Shown here piece after piece: positions 9,950 to 17,943 of a stretch of 47,985 nucleotides of DNA. Source of the stretch: Acidobacteriota bacterium (GTDB lineage Bacteria; Acidobacteriota; Polarisedimenticolia; Polarisedimenticolales; Polarisedimenticolaceae); assembly GCA_029861955.1 (NCBI GenBank), contig JAOTYK010000027.1, forward strand, positions 1-47,985. Direction: 5' to 3'. The notes below the pieces were generated by a model. It searched no databases and was not told the DNA's origin. It saw only the letters and a program-made list of their open reading frames with translations. Each line of letters starts with the position of its first letter. Positions within the stretch are counted from its first letter, which is position 1. The position numbers were made by a program, and so were the translations under genes.

Positions 9950-10353
9950 ATCCCGACGACCCGTCCCCTGAGGCGCTGAAGCGGGACCGGACCATAGCGA
10001 CGGCTGTCGTCGCTGTCCTCGGCGTGGTCCCCCAGGAGCCAGACCCCCGGCCCTCCCGGGGGTTCGGACCACAGCCCTGCCCGGGGGCGATCCTCGGGGA
10101 ACCCCGGTGCTGTGGCGACCCGTTTGACGACCAGACGATCCTCCGGATCCCGGAACAGCCAGGTCTGGCCGACCGGGGGCGGGGTCCCGTGGGGAGTCCA
10201 GAGATCGACCCAGATTCGATCGCCGGAACCGAGAGCAGGTTCCATCGAGATGCCTCGCATCGTCTGGGTACCTACCAGGGTGGTGCCGCCGACCGCTATC
10301 CAGAGCACGCCCCAACCAAGGATGGCCAGGACGGCGAGCCGGATGGACTTCAT
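9910..10353 (-). CDS. Small S26-family signal peptidase (LepB-like)
   Basis: The 147-residue protein has one N-terminal membrane segment (residues about 5-25) and the S26 motifs in order: nucleophile Ser36 in MRGISMEPAL, general-base Lys77 in RLVVKRVA, and the GDHAEDSDDSRRYGPV box matching the GDN..S.DSR..G signature. It should cleave signal peptides at the outer face of the cytoplasmic membrane. At 147 residues it lacks the large insertions of proteobacterial LepB. Its ATG overlaps the stop of the upstream permease gene (ATGA), so it is co-translated with an ABC importer, an unusual partner. The 3' end overlaps larE tail to tail by 40 bases. A longer reading frame upstream of this ATG lies inside the permease gene and is discounted. 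It may be a second, specialised signal peptidase. Confidence 0.85.
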   Translation of the reverse strand: MKSIRLAVLAILGWGVLWIAVGGTTLVGTQTMRGISMEPALGSGDRIWVDLWTPHGTPPPVGQTWLFRDPEDRLVVKRVATAPGFPEDRPRAGLWSEPPGGPGVWLLGDHAEDSDDSRRYGPVPLQRLRGRVVGIYWPPERMGPIPP

Positions 10354-11243
10354 CGCCGCGGCGTTCGAGGGTCCAGCCGATCTCGCAGCCCCTCGCCGAT
10401 CAGGTTGCAGGTCAGCACCGCCGCGAACAGCGCGACACCGGGAAACAGCGCCAGCCACCACGCCTCGTAGATATGCTCCCGGGCATCGAACAGCAACCCT
10501 CCCCAGGTCGGTGTCGGCGGCGGAACCCCCAGCCCCAGGAATGAGAGTGCCGCCTCGAGGGTCATCGCACCCGCCACCGCGAACGCCGCGGTGACGAGGA
10601 CGGGAGCCAGGGCACCGGGCAGGAGATGACGCACCAGGATCCGGCGACGGGGGAGTCCCGAGGCCTCGGCGGCGCGAACGAGATCCGAGTCCCGCAGCGT
10701 GAGGATCTCGGCTCTGAGGAAACGGGCGATGGGAATCCAACCGCTGACTGCGATCACCAGGGAGACCCGAACGATCGCCGACAGACCGGAGAAGATTGCC
10801 GGCGGAGCCGCCAACAGCGCCAGCGCCAGCAGGAGGGACGGGAAACAGAGGATCGATTCCATGCAACGAGAGACGGCGTGGTCGATCCAGCCTCCTCGGT
10901 AACCGGCCACGGCGCCGAGGGGGATGCCGATGGCCAGGGCCGCCAGCGCCGCCAGCAACCCCACCGAGAGCGAGACCCGGGAGCCGTGCAGCAGTCGTGA
11001 GGCCACGTCGCGACCCAACGCGTCGGTGCCCAACCAGTGGGCACGGGACGGAGGGGAGAGCCGGGCCCGCAGGTCGATCGCGCCGGGGTCGTAGGGGATC
11101 GGCGCCGTCACGGACGGACGTTCGTCAGGGTCGGCCCAGATCGGTGTGGAGGTCGCGACCATGGGGGCCAGCAGCGCCGCCAGCGCGAGCCCTGCGGCCA
11201 GCACCAACCCCACACGCAACGACCGTGTTCGGCGGCTATCCAC
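10350..11243 (-). CDS. Oligopeptide-type ABC transporter permease (DppC/OppC-like)
   Basis: This 297-residue inner-membrane permease has an N-terminal membrane anchor, a periplasmic segment with the family hallmark HWLGTDALGRDVASRLLHG, about five further membrane spans, and the EAA-type coupling loop AAEASGLPRRRILVRHLLPG that docks on the ATPase. The C-terminal SFLGLGVPPPTPTWG motif is typical of DppC. The start is GTG, with a GAGGG ribosome site about 7 bases upstream; it overlaps the end of the partner permease gene by 8 bases. It forms the channel together with the DppB-like protein upstream. No ATPase gene is found in the operon, so the energising subunits must come from elsewhere. Confidence 0.92.
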   Translation of the reverse strand: MDSRRTRSLRVGLVLAAGLALAALLAPMVATSTPIWADPDERPSVTAPIPYDPGAIDLRARLSPPSRAHWLGTDALGRDVASRLLHGSRVSLSVGLLAALAALAIGIPLGAVAGYRGGWIDHAVSRCMESILCFPSLLLALALLAAPPAIFSGLSAIVRVSLVIAVSGWIPIARFLRAEILTLRDSDLVRAAEASGLPRRRILVRHLLPGALAPVLVTAAFAVAGAMTLEAALSFLGLGVPPPTPTWGGLLFDAREHIYEAWWLALFPGVALFAAVLTCNLIGEGLRDRLDPRTPRR

Positions 11244-12213
11244 GATGGACCCTCGGATCGAAGACGACGTAAAAGATGTCCGCCAGCACGATGCCGGCGA
11301 GGGTCGTGGCGCCGGAGACGAGTGTCAGCCCCATCAGGACCGGGACATCCCGTTGGAGCGCCGCATCGACGAACAGACGACCGACCCCGTGAAGCGAGAA
11401 CAACGTCTCGACGATCACCGAACCACTGAACAACGCCGGCAGGAGGAATCCCGCCAGCGTCAACATCGGCACCGCCGCAAGTCGGAAGCCGTGTCGCCAC
11501 AGGGCGACCCAGCGCGACAGACCCCGCGCACGTACCGCCAGGAGGGTCTCTCCACCGACCTGCTCGAGGAGCGTCGCCCGAACGAATCGGGAGAGATAGG
11601 CGATGCCGCCGTAACTCAGCGTCAGCACCGGCAAGACCAGATGGAGGATCCCATCGAGGGATCGCGCCCCCCACGAGAGACCGGCCAATTCCGCGGAGCC
11701 GCTGCCGGCCACCGGAAACCAGCCCAGGCGGACCGACAGGAAATTCTGTAACAGGAGTCCGGCCCAGAACGCCGGGATGGCGTAGAGCGCGTAGAGCCCC
11801 GTCGCGGTCCAACGGTCGAGCCGGGATCCGGGTCGCCAGGCCGCCAACGTTCCGAGAGGAACCGAGAGGCCGATCATCAGCGTCAATGCCAACGCGTTCA
11901 GCGTCAGCGTCACGCCGAGCCGTTCGGTGATCTTCTCGCGCACCGGCTGACGGTTGGCGAACGACTGTCCCAGGTCACCCCGTGCCAGGTCGGACAGCCA
12001 GAGTCCGAACTGGACCGGCAACGGACGATCCAGTCGATAGATCCTTCGCAGCTCTTCTCGGGATTCCGTCGTGAGTCGGTTGAAACCGTCTTGATCCGAA
12101 CTCTCGTCGACGGCGCTTCCCGGTGCCAACTGGATCAGGAGGAAGACCGCGGCGCAGACCAGGAACAACGTTGCCAGGGCGCTGCCCAACCGACGGACGA
12201 TCAGGACGATCAC
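11236..12213 (-). CDS. Oligopeptide-type ABC transporter permease (DppB/OppB-like)
   Basis: This 325-residue permease starts MIVLIVRRLGSAL and has six predicted membrane spans. The TM1 region carries FLLIQLAPGSAVD, followed by LDRPLPVQFGLWLSDLARGDLG, characteristic of DppB. A coupling loop near RARGLSRWVALWRHGFR matches the EAA region. I choose the GTG at 12213: it overlaps the stop of the binding-protein gene as GTGA and has GGAGG ten bases upstream, whereas the longer frame would begin at a TTG within that gene. With the DppC-like protein it makes the heterodimeric pore for peptides or related solutes. Confidence 0.92.
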   Translation of the reverse strand: MIVLIVRRLGSALATLFLVCAAVFLLIQLAPGSAVDESSDQDGFNRLTTESREELRRIYRLDRPLPVQFGLWLSDLARGDLGQSFANRQPVREKITERLGVTLTLNALALTLMIGLSVPLGTLAAWRPGSRLDRWTATGLYALYAIPAFWAGLLLQNFLSVRLGWFPVAGSGSAELAGLSWGARSLDGILHLVLPVLTLSYGGIAYLSRFVRATLLEQVGGETLLAVRARGLSRWVALWRHGFRLAAVPMLTLAGFLLPALFSGSVIVETLFSLHGVGRLFVDAALQRDVPVLMGLTLVSGATTLAGIVLADIFYVVFDPRVHRG

Positions 12214-13838
12214 TCGCCATCGACCTCCGACCAGCGCCAATGACGTGGTCCCGCCGTCGTTTCGACCAGACCCAGAGGGGTGGTCTTGACACCTTGAAGG
12301 TGGCGGTCGTAGACCAACGGCGTCGCGAAGTAGAACAGACAGGTCACCGGTTCGAGCGCCTGTAGCCGTCGCTGAACCTGATGCAGGATCGCCCGGCGTT
12401 GGTCGTCGTCGAGCCCCAGTTCCCGGGCCCGTTCGAGATGGCGGTCCAGCTCATCGTCGGCCAGGCCGAAGTAGTTGATGCCGCTCTCGCGTGCCGTCGA
12501 ATGATAGAGATCGGATTGATCCGGGTTGGGCGAAAAGCGAAGGGTGTAGGAGGCCAGGTCGAATTCTCCCGCGTTGCGACGTTCCCGAAACGCCTGCCAC
12601 TCCAGTCGATCGATGCGTGCGTCGATTCCCAACGCCTTCCAGGACTCCTGCTGCCACGCGGCCATGTGATCGACGAGCTTCATGGTCGACGCGGCGACCA
12701 GGATCGTGAAGCGGAATGGGGTGCCGTCACGGTCCAACAAACCGTCGCCGTCGTGGTCCAGCCAACCAGCTTCGGCCAGCAGTCGCCGCGCAGTCTCCGG
12801 CGAGTACTCGAGCGGTCGAGCGTCTGGATCCGCCCAGACCAGGTCCGGATGGAACGTCGTGACCCCGGAGCGCGCATGCCCACCCAGAACCGTCTCGATG
12901 AAGGTATCCCGGTCGAGGGCATGCACCATCGCCTTTCGCACCCGGGGGTCGTCAAAGAAGGGGTTGGAGCCGGTCTGGTTCCAGGTCATCAGCCATGTGC
13001 TGAAGGTGTGGTAGACATCGAAGGTCCAGCGATCCGCTCGATCGGATTCGCGGGCCTGGCGATGCAGATCGGGGCTCATGGGCATCAGGTCGATCTCGCC
13101 TGCCAGGAGCGCCTGATAGGCGGTTTGCATTTCCGGGTAGATCTTGAAGACCAGCCGATCGATGGACGGTCGTCCGTCCCAGTAGTCGTCGTTGGCGGAC
13201 AGGACGATCTCCTGGCCGGGGATGTGTTGTTCGAAACGGAACGGCCCGCAGCCGACAGGATGCTTTGCGTACTTGCCGGTGACGAGGTCCTCGTCCAGGC
13301 CCGCAAGATGAGCCGGGAGCTGCGGCATTCGCCAGGGCTCCAGCATGTCGGGGAATCCCTCTTCGTAACGAACGACGACGGTGTAGTCGTCCGGCGCCTC
13401 GATCGCGGCGAGGGTTTCGAGCTGTGGAGCGAAGATGGTGTTGGCGACGGACGGTCGACGCACCGCCTCTGCGGTAAAGAGGACATCGCGGGAGGTGAAC
13501 GGCTGACCGTCCTGCCACCGTACGTCGCGACGAAGGTTGAAGGTGATCGACGTTCCGTCTTCGCTGACCGTCCAGTCGGTCGCGAGCCGTCCAACGAGTT
13601 TCATGTTGGGGTCGTACTGCACCAGGCTGTCGGTGATCTGGACCGCAAGCCGTTGGGAGTTGAGATCGCTACTCCCCAGAAGACTCAGGGACGGCGGGTC
13701 CGCGGAGAGGATCGAGACGCGGACGGTCGAGGGGTTGCCGGCACTGCCGGTGCCGGCCGGGGCGGTGCACCCGATGCACCCGATGCAGACGAGCAACGGC
13801 AGCATCCACGAAATCAAACGCAACGCGAACGGCCTCAT
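12210..13838 (-). CDS. Lipoprotein extracellular solute-binding protein, family 5
   Basis: The 542-residue protein has a lipoprotein signal (MRPFALRLISWMLPLLVCIGC), so the mature protein is tethered to a membrane outside the cytoplasm and delivers ligand to the two permeases encoded downstream. Family 5 landmarks are LATDWTVSEDGTSITFNLR, HPVGCGPFRFEQHIPGQE, DDPRVRKAMVHALDRDTF and ARRLLAEAGW. Family 5 proteins bind peptides, nickel, heme or oligosaccharides; the ligand cannot be told from sequence. The start is supported by GGGGAGGG seven bases upstream and by the signal sequence. It is the first gene of the four-gene operon ending in the signal peptidase. Confidence 0.93.
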   Translation of the reverse strand: MRPFALRLISWMLPLLVCIGCIGCTAPAGTGSAGNPSTVRVSILSADPPSLSLLGSSDLNSQRLAVQITDSLVQYDPNMKLVGRLATDWTVSEDGTSITFNLRRDVRWQDGQPFTSRDVLFTAEAVRRPSVANTIFAPQLETLAAIEAPDDYTVVVRYEEGFPDMLEPWRMPQLPAHLAGLDEDLVTGKYAKHPVGCGPFRFEQHIPGQEIVLSANDDYWDGRPSIDRLVFKIYPEMQTAYQALLAGEIDLMPMSPDLHRQARESDRADRWTFDVYHTFSTWLMTWNQTGSNPFFDDPRVRKAMVHALDRDTFIETVLGGHARSGVTTFHPDLVWADPDARPLEYSPETARRLLAEAGWLDHDGDGLLDRDGTPFRFTILVAASTMKLVDHMAAWQQESWKALGIDARIDRLEWQAFRERRNAGEFDLASYTLRFSPNPDQSDLYHSTARESGINYFGLADDELDRHLERARELGLDDDQRRAILHQVQRRLQALEPVTCLFYFATPLVYDRHLQGVKTTPLGLVETTAGPRHWRWSEVDGE

Positions 13839-13865
13839 GGTTCCCTCCCCTGCGTCATGCAGCGC

Positions 13866-13890
13866 CCCCCGTAGAGACACTACGCCGGGG
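13866..13890 (-). terminator. Terminator-like hairpin after a gene remnant
   Basis: CGTAG (13870-13874) pairs with CTACG (13880-13884) around a 5-base loop, and CCCC/GGGG flanks (13866-13869, 13887-13890) pair across a 2-base bulge. It directly follows the remnant's stop codon on the minus strand. There is no T-run, so termination is uncertain. Confidence 0.35.
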
Positions 13891-14031
13891 TCACTCGGTT
13901 GCCACCGGTAGCTCGATCCGAGGCTCGTTTCCCGCGGCATCGACACCGCGCACCGCGAGGTCGGCCTTGTCGCCCGGCAGCTCCAGAACGAATCGCTCGG
14001 AACGATCATCATAAACCCCACGAGGCGCGAC
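13891..14031 (-). pseudogene. 3' remnant of a gene encoding an Ig/Fn3-like C-terminal domain
   Basis: One minus-strand frame here has no start codon but reads like the C-terminal end of an extracellular beta-sandwich protein: YDDRSERFVLELPG, then LAVRGVDAAGNEPRI, then a stop at 13893-13891. The pattern of a basic/acidic beta strand followed by VRxxDAAGN is common at the ends of secreted or WD40-like proteins in Acidobacteriota. The frame is closed by a TGA immediately upstream (14034-14032), and argS ends only 20 bases further on. The simplest reading is that the body of the gene was deleted and the stump now abuts argS. Chance similarity cannot be excluded because the fragment is only 46 codons. 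Confidence 0.45.
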
Positions 14032-14052
14032 TCATGATTGCCGAGTCACATG

Positions 14053-16077
14053 CTACATGCGATCGGGAACCGGGACACCCATCAGCGAAAGAAGATCGAC
14101 CATTCCGTCGTGGAAGATGCGGATGACCGCCAGCCGTGTCTGTCGCGTGGACGGATCCGGTTCCTTGATCGCGGGGTAGCGGTGGTAGAACGAGTTGAAC
14201 GCCTGCGCCAGGACGTAGGCGTGTTTGGCGACCGACGACAATTCGAGACTATCGACTGCCTGCCGCAACGTCGCGGGAACGCGTAGGAGTTGCAGTACAA
14301 GATTCCAGTGATCCGCTCGGCTCTCCTCGGGGAGCGCGTCCAGCAGCGCCGCCTCGGTGAGGCTCTCGGTCGATTGGGATGCCTCGCCGAATTCCCCCAC
14401 GGCCTTTCGCAGGATGTTTCGCGCGCGCAGGACCGTGTATTGAAGATAAGGACCCGTCTCGCCCTCGAACGCCAGCGCCGCGTCCAGGTCGAATGCGACG
14501 ACACGGTTTCGGGAGAAGCGCAGCATGTAGTAACGGAGCGCACCGATCGCAATCTGCTCGGCGATTTCGCGAGACGCGTCGTCACCCAGATCGGCGTTTC
14601 GTTGCGCGACCTCCGCCCCGGCACGCTGAATCAACGCGTCCAGAAGGTCGTCTGCCCGCAAGCCCAGCCCCTTGCGGCCGGACATCTCGAGGTAGGCCTT
14701 GGCCCGCTCCTCGTCCGAGAGTGCGTACGCGGGGAACATCGCTTCGACCGCCGCAGGGGAGAGGGCCACCATCTCGTAGGAGTAATGGATCGAACGCTCG
14801 GCCTCCTCGGTGTGACCCAGTTGCCGAAGCGCCTGCTTCACGACTCGTTGAAGGAACGCCTGACGGATATCGATCACGTTGTAGACGGTCCGGGCGGCAC
14901 CGAAGGCCGGATGCGGCTCGTCGCCCGTGGGATGTGTAGTCGTCCAGACGTCGTAACACGCGCGCTGTGGGGACCAGTTGAACGAGGTGTACGCGAAGTC
15001 TCGACCCAGTAGGCCGAACTTCCACATCTGGTAGGCGATGTCCTTGCCGACGTAGGTCACCGTCCCGTCGGAGCGGACGATCACCTTCTGATCTTCGCCG
15101 CTGCCCTCGTCGACACCCTCGAGGTCCATCACCCAGCAACCCTGGTTCTTTCCGGAGGCGGCCTGCTGGATGGCGCCGAGACTCTTGAGTCGCTCGAAGG
15201 CATGTTCCCAGAATCGATGACGAAGGATATCGCTCTCGTGGGGGAGGATGTCGTAACGGATGCCGAGACGAGACATGGTCGTCAGGTGATGCTGAACCAT
15301 GCGTCGTGCGACGAACGCTGCCAGCTCTGCGACGGCGTTGTCACCCTGTTCCATGAGGTGCAACGTCTCTTTCCGTTGCTCCAGCCGCTCTGCATCCTCG
15401 TCGTAGTACTTCGTCACCTGGGCGTAGAGGTCCCAGGCCACGTAGTCGAAACGCTCCCCACGTCGATCCAGTTCGTCGGCGGAGTAGCGTGTCTGAACGG
15501 CCTCCAGATCCATCTCGCGAATGAACCGGAATCCAACGACCAGGTCCGCGACCTGGACCCCGGTGTCGTCGATGTAGTTCTGGGTCTCGACCCGAGCACC
15601 AAGCCGTCGTAGGAAGCGAACCAACGTGTCGCCGAGAACGGCGTTCCGAAGATGCCCGATGTGGGCGGCCTTGTTGGGATTGATGTTGGTGTGCTCGACG
15701 ATGGTCTTGTGGTCCCCGGTGGGTTTCGCATCGGTGGGTGTCTCACGAAGACGCGCCGCGATCAGCCCATCACGGTCGAGGTAAGCGTTGAGATAGCCGC
15801 CGCCCGCAACCTCCACCCGTGAGATGGTCCCGTCGGTCGACAGCTTGTCGACGATCGATGTGGCGATCTCCCGAGGCGCCTTACGTAGGCGACGCGCCAA
15901 CTCGAAACAGATCGGGGATGCCAGATCGCCGAGTTCGGCCTTGGGCGGATAGGTCAGCGGAATCGAATCCAGCGCCAGGTCGTCGATCTGCCACGCATCG
16001 CGGATGGCAGCCTGAAGGAGCCGCCTTAGTGCGTCTTCCGGAGTCTGGGTGTGAGGTTGATTTGAATCAGGATGCAC
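14053..16077 (-). CDS. argS: Arginyl-tRNA synthetase
   Basis: Class I synthetase charging tRNA-Arg with arginine. The 674-residue product has an N-terminal Add-1 domain with GDLASPICFELARRL, the HIGH signature in NKAAHIGHLRNAVLGD (about residues 134-149), the WSPQRACYDVW region, the KMSKS-equivalent MSGRKGLGL, and a C-terminal DALR-type anticodon-binding domain ending in PVPDRM. It is longer than E. coli ArgS (577) because of insertions in the middle region. The start is GTG at 16077, with GGAG eight bases upstream and a good promoter directly in front. It appears to be transcribed alone. Confidence 0.96.
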   Translation of the reverse strand: MHPDSNQPHTQTPEDALRRLLQAAIRDAWQIDDLALDSIPLTYPPKAELGDLASPICFELARRLRKAPREIATSIVDKLSTDGTISRVEVAGGGYLNAYLDRDGLIAARLRETPTDAKPTGDHKTIVEHTNINPNKAAHIGHLRNAVLGDTLVRFLRRLGARVETQNYIDDTGVQVADLVVGFRFIREMDLEAVQTRYSADELDRRGERFDYVAWDLYAQVTKYYDEDAERLEQRKETLHLMEQGDNAVAELAAFVARRMVQHHLTTMSRLGIRYDILPHESDILRHRFWEHAFERLKSLGAIQQAASGKNQGCWVMDLEGVDEGSGEDQKVIVRSDGTVTYVGKDIAYQMWKFGLLGRDFAYTSFNWSPQRACYDVWTTTHPTGDEPHPAFGAARTVYNVIDIRQAFLQRVVKQALRQLGHTEEAERSIHYSYEMVALSPAAVEAMFPAYALSDEERAKAYLEMSGRKGLGLRADDLLDALIQRAGAEVAQRNADLGDDASREIAEQIAIGALRYYMLRFSRNRVVAFDLDAALAFEGETGPYLQYTVLRARNILRKAVGEFGEASQSTESLTEAALLDALPEESRADHWNLVLQLLRVPATLRQAVDSLELSSVAKHAYVLAQAFNSFYHRYPAIKEPDPSTRQTRLAVIRIFHDGMVDLLSLMGVPVPDRM

Positions 16078-16100
16078 TGTGGGCGCTCCGGCGGGGCGCC

Positions 16101-16130
16101 ACTATAGCCCAGCGGGAGCGAACGGTTCAA
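16101..16130 (-). promoter_or_regulatory. Sigma70-type promoter of argS
   Basis: The minus strand reads TTGAAC (16130-16125), an 18-base spacer, then TATAGT (16106-16101). Predicted transcription start near 16094 leaves a leader of about 17 bases before the GTG of argS, enough for its GGAG site. Confidence 0.6.
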
Positions 16131-16137
16131 TACGGCG

Positions 16138-17850
16138 TCAGCGCCGGTCTCTGAGAACCGTGATGAACCCCGATCGTACGGCGAGGGCATCGCGGGTGAT
16201 GCCCACAATTCGATACTCGTAATCGATGTCGGGGTCTGCTCCTCGATCGAAGAAGCTGTACGACGTGGCATGGGTCGCATCGCCCAGGGATGGGATCCAG
16301 ACAGGATTCACGACGACGGTGGTCTCGCCACCGACCACGCGACGTACCAGGTTGAAGCCGATCATCTGGTGCTCGGCCGCGGTCTCCCATCGAATATCGA
16401 CACCGGATCCCGTCGCAACCGCCTCTACCGAGAGCAGCTCGAACGGGAACCCGGGCTCCTCGTGGGCCAGGACCGTGTAGGTCTGCGGCGTCGAGTCTTC
16501 GCCGAGGTTTCGAATCAACAGCCAGGCCGATTCGATCTGCTGAAGGGGTAGCGTGCGATCGCCTCGGGTGCCGTCCTGCAGGTCGAAGGGCAGTCGTCGT
16601 CGCTCGCCGTTGCTCTGTACGAGGATCAGGTCGGCGTCCCATTGCCCCTCGAACGATCCCTCAAACCGGATCCGCATGCCACCCTCGTCGAACTCCGGGC
16701 GCAGACGAACCTGGGCGGTGCCGAACGGCGCGACCGCCGGGTCGTTGCGCACCGAGACCGAGGGGAGGCCATCGGCCTGATGGGAAAAGGCGGGTGCGGT
16801 CAGGGACGACGCAAAACTGAAGTGGTGCTCGTCGCTGCGTTCTCCGGTCAGGAGACTCCACAGATGGAACTCGCGTAACAGACCCGCCAGATCCAGACCG
16901 GTCCGGCTCTTCAGGGTCTCGTCGTAGCGTTCCCGCGTCGGACCGGCAGGGACCTCACCGGCAGGCAGTCCGGCGGTCAGTTCCAGCCACGTCGCGACGG
17001 TTCCGGCTCCTTGCGCTTCGGCAAGGAATGCCAGCCAGAGTGCGTTCCCCGCGACGAGTTCCGGGTCCGCATCGAACAGACCGCGGCCGGCCTCGTTCAG
17101 TCGATGTTGCAGGAGTCGTTGGATCTCCATGGCGGGTGCGGCGTCGAGGGTCAACTCGACCCAGCCCGCGAGGGCTTCGGCCCATGGGCCCTGGATCGCC
17201 GGGTGTTGCGAGGCGGCGATCTGGTGGGCCATCTGATGAGCGGCGGCGCGTGCGATCTGCGAGCTGCCACCGGGGGAGCTGCGATCGAGGACGATCAGAT
17301 CCGTCTGTCGTTGACGACCCAGCGACCCGCCGGCGCGGTAACCGGTCACGACATCTTCCAGGTCCGTGAGGATGACCTCCACCGGTCGGGGAGCGGCCAG
17401 CCCCACCTGATCGACGAGTAGACGCAACGTGTTGTCCAGGGCGGCGGCGACCGCCGTCAGGGTCTCGTCGATGCTGGGATGCGAGGCACCGGGTAAGCGA
17501 CCTCGATCCGGTAGGTAGCGGAGGGCGACTCCGGAGTTCGTTGGGCGGATTCGTTCCGAGAGCGACGGGCGGCGATGGCTGAGGGCGCCCAGGAGCCCCT
17601 GGATCGGTGTCGAGGTCCCCAGAGAGGTGGTCAGCCCCTCGATGCGGGGTGTCAGGCAGGCGTTGGGTTGGGAGTGTCCACCGGTCAGCTGGCGGACGGC
17701 CTGGGCCCGCCCGGTCGAGCTGGCCCCCTCCAGGCGGCGCTCCGAAAGGCCGTCGAGAGCCGGGGCACCGAGGGCAGGCAAGGCCAGGCCCAAGACGCTG
17801 CAGAGCGCCAATATAGCCCGAAAGTTCAGGTATTTTCTATGTGACCGCAT
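16138..17850 (-). CDS. Secreted protein with degenerate peptidase-MA motif and C-terminal Fn3-like domain
   Basis: No clear family assignment. The 570-residue protein starts with a signal peptide (RAILALCSVLGLALPALGAP). The middle part follows the layout of gluzincin (peptidase MA) domains: RPVEVILTDLEDVVTGY, then ARAAAHQMAHQI (His205, Gln206, His209) where active enzymes have HExxH, then GPWAEALAGWVEL where they have W..EG.A. Gln in place of the catalytic Glu suggests a non-catalytic or altered enzyme. The C-terminal 90 residues (VDIRWETAAEHQMIGFNLVR through YEYRIVGITRDALAV) are an Fn3-like beta-sandwich common at the ends of secreted proteins. The start at 17850 is forced by a strong promoter that lies inside the longer upstream frame; its leader is about 33 bases. 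Confidence 0.75.
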   Translation of the reverse strand: MRSHRKYLNFRAILALCSVLGLALPALGAPALDGLSERRLEGASSTGRAQAVRQLTGGHSQPNACLTPRIEGLTTSLGTSTPIQGLLGALSHRRPSLSERIRPTNSGVALRYLPDRGRLPGASHPSIDETLTAVAAALDNTLRLLVDQVGLAAPRPVEVILTDLEDVVTGYRAGGSLGRQRQTDLIVLDRSSPGGSSQIARAAAHQMAHQIAASQHPAIQGPWAEALAGWVELTLDAAPAMEIQRLLQHRLNEAGRGLFDADPELVAGNALWLAFLAEAQGAGTVATWLELTAGLPAGEVPAGPTRERYDETLKSRTGLDLAGLLREFHLWSLLTGERSDEHHFSFASSLTAPAFSHQADGLPSVSVRNDPAVAPFGTAQVRLRPEFDEGGMRIRFEGSFEGQWDADLILVQSNGERRRLPFDLQDGTRGDRTLPLQQIESAWLLIRNLGEDSTPQTYTVLAHEEPGFPFELLSVEAVATGSGVDIRWETAAEHQMIGFNLVRRVVGGETTVVVNPVWIPSLGDATHATSYSFFDRGADPDIDYEYRIVGITRDALAVRSGFITVLRDRR

Positions 17851-17889
17851 GCAACTGCCCCATGCCCCCATGAGGACCGCAACGGCAAC

Positions 17890-17918
17890 AATATAAGGGC
17901 GATTTTGGGCCCCGTCAA
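17890..17918 (-). promoter_or_regulatory. Sigma70-type promoter of the degenerate MA-peptidase-like gene
   Basis: The minus strand reads TTGACG (17918-17913), 17 bases, then TATATT (17895-17890). Both boxes match 5 of 6 at ideal spacing. It lies downstream of the PP2C stop codon, so the operon before it is probably separate. Confidence 0.72.
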
Positions 17919-17943
17919 CACGAACCCATATAGACACAGAGGC

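Noticed and set aside
9140-10315. Minus-strand frame of 391 codons across larE and the signal peptidase gene
   Set aside because: It is Arg/Gly/Pro-rich and antisense to the clear PP-loop protein LarE and out of frame with the S26 motifs.
10354-10866. Upstream extension of the signal peptidase frame
   Set aside because: It lies inside the DppC-like gene, is Gly/Arg-rich, and the ATG at 10353 overlaps the permease stop and gives a normal N-terminal anchor.
12381-13874. Plus-strand frame of 497 codons antisense to the binding-protein gene
   Set aside because: Shadow of a lipoprotein gene with clear family 5 motifs.
17851-17937. Longer N-terminus for the degenerate MA-peptidase-like protein
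   Set aside because: A strong promoter (17890-17918) lies inside this extension, so translation must begin downstream; the ATG at 17850 gives a proper signal peptide.
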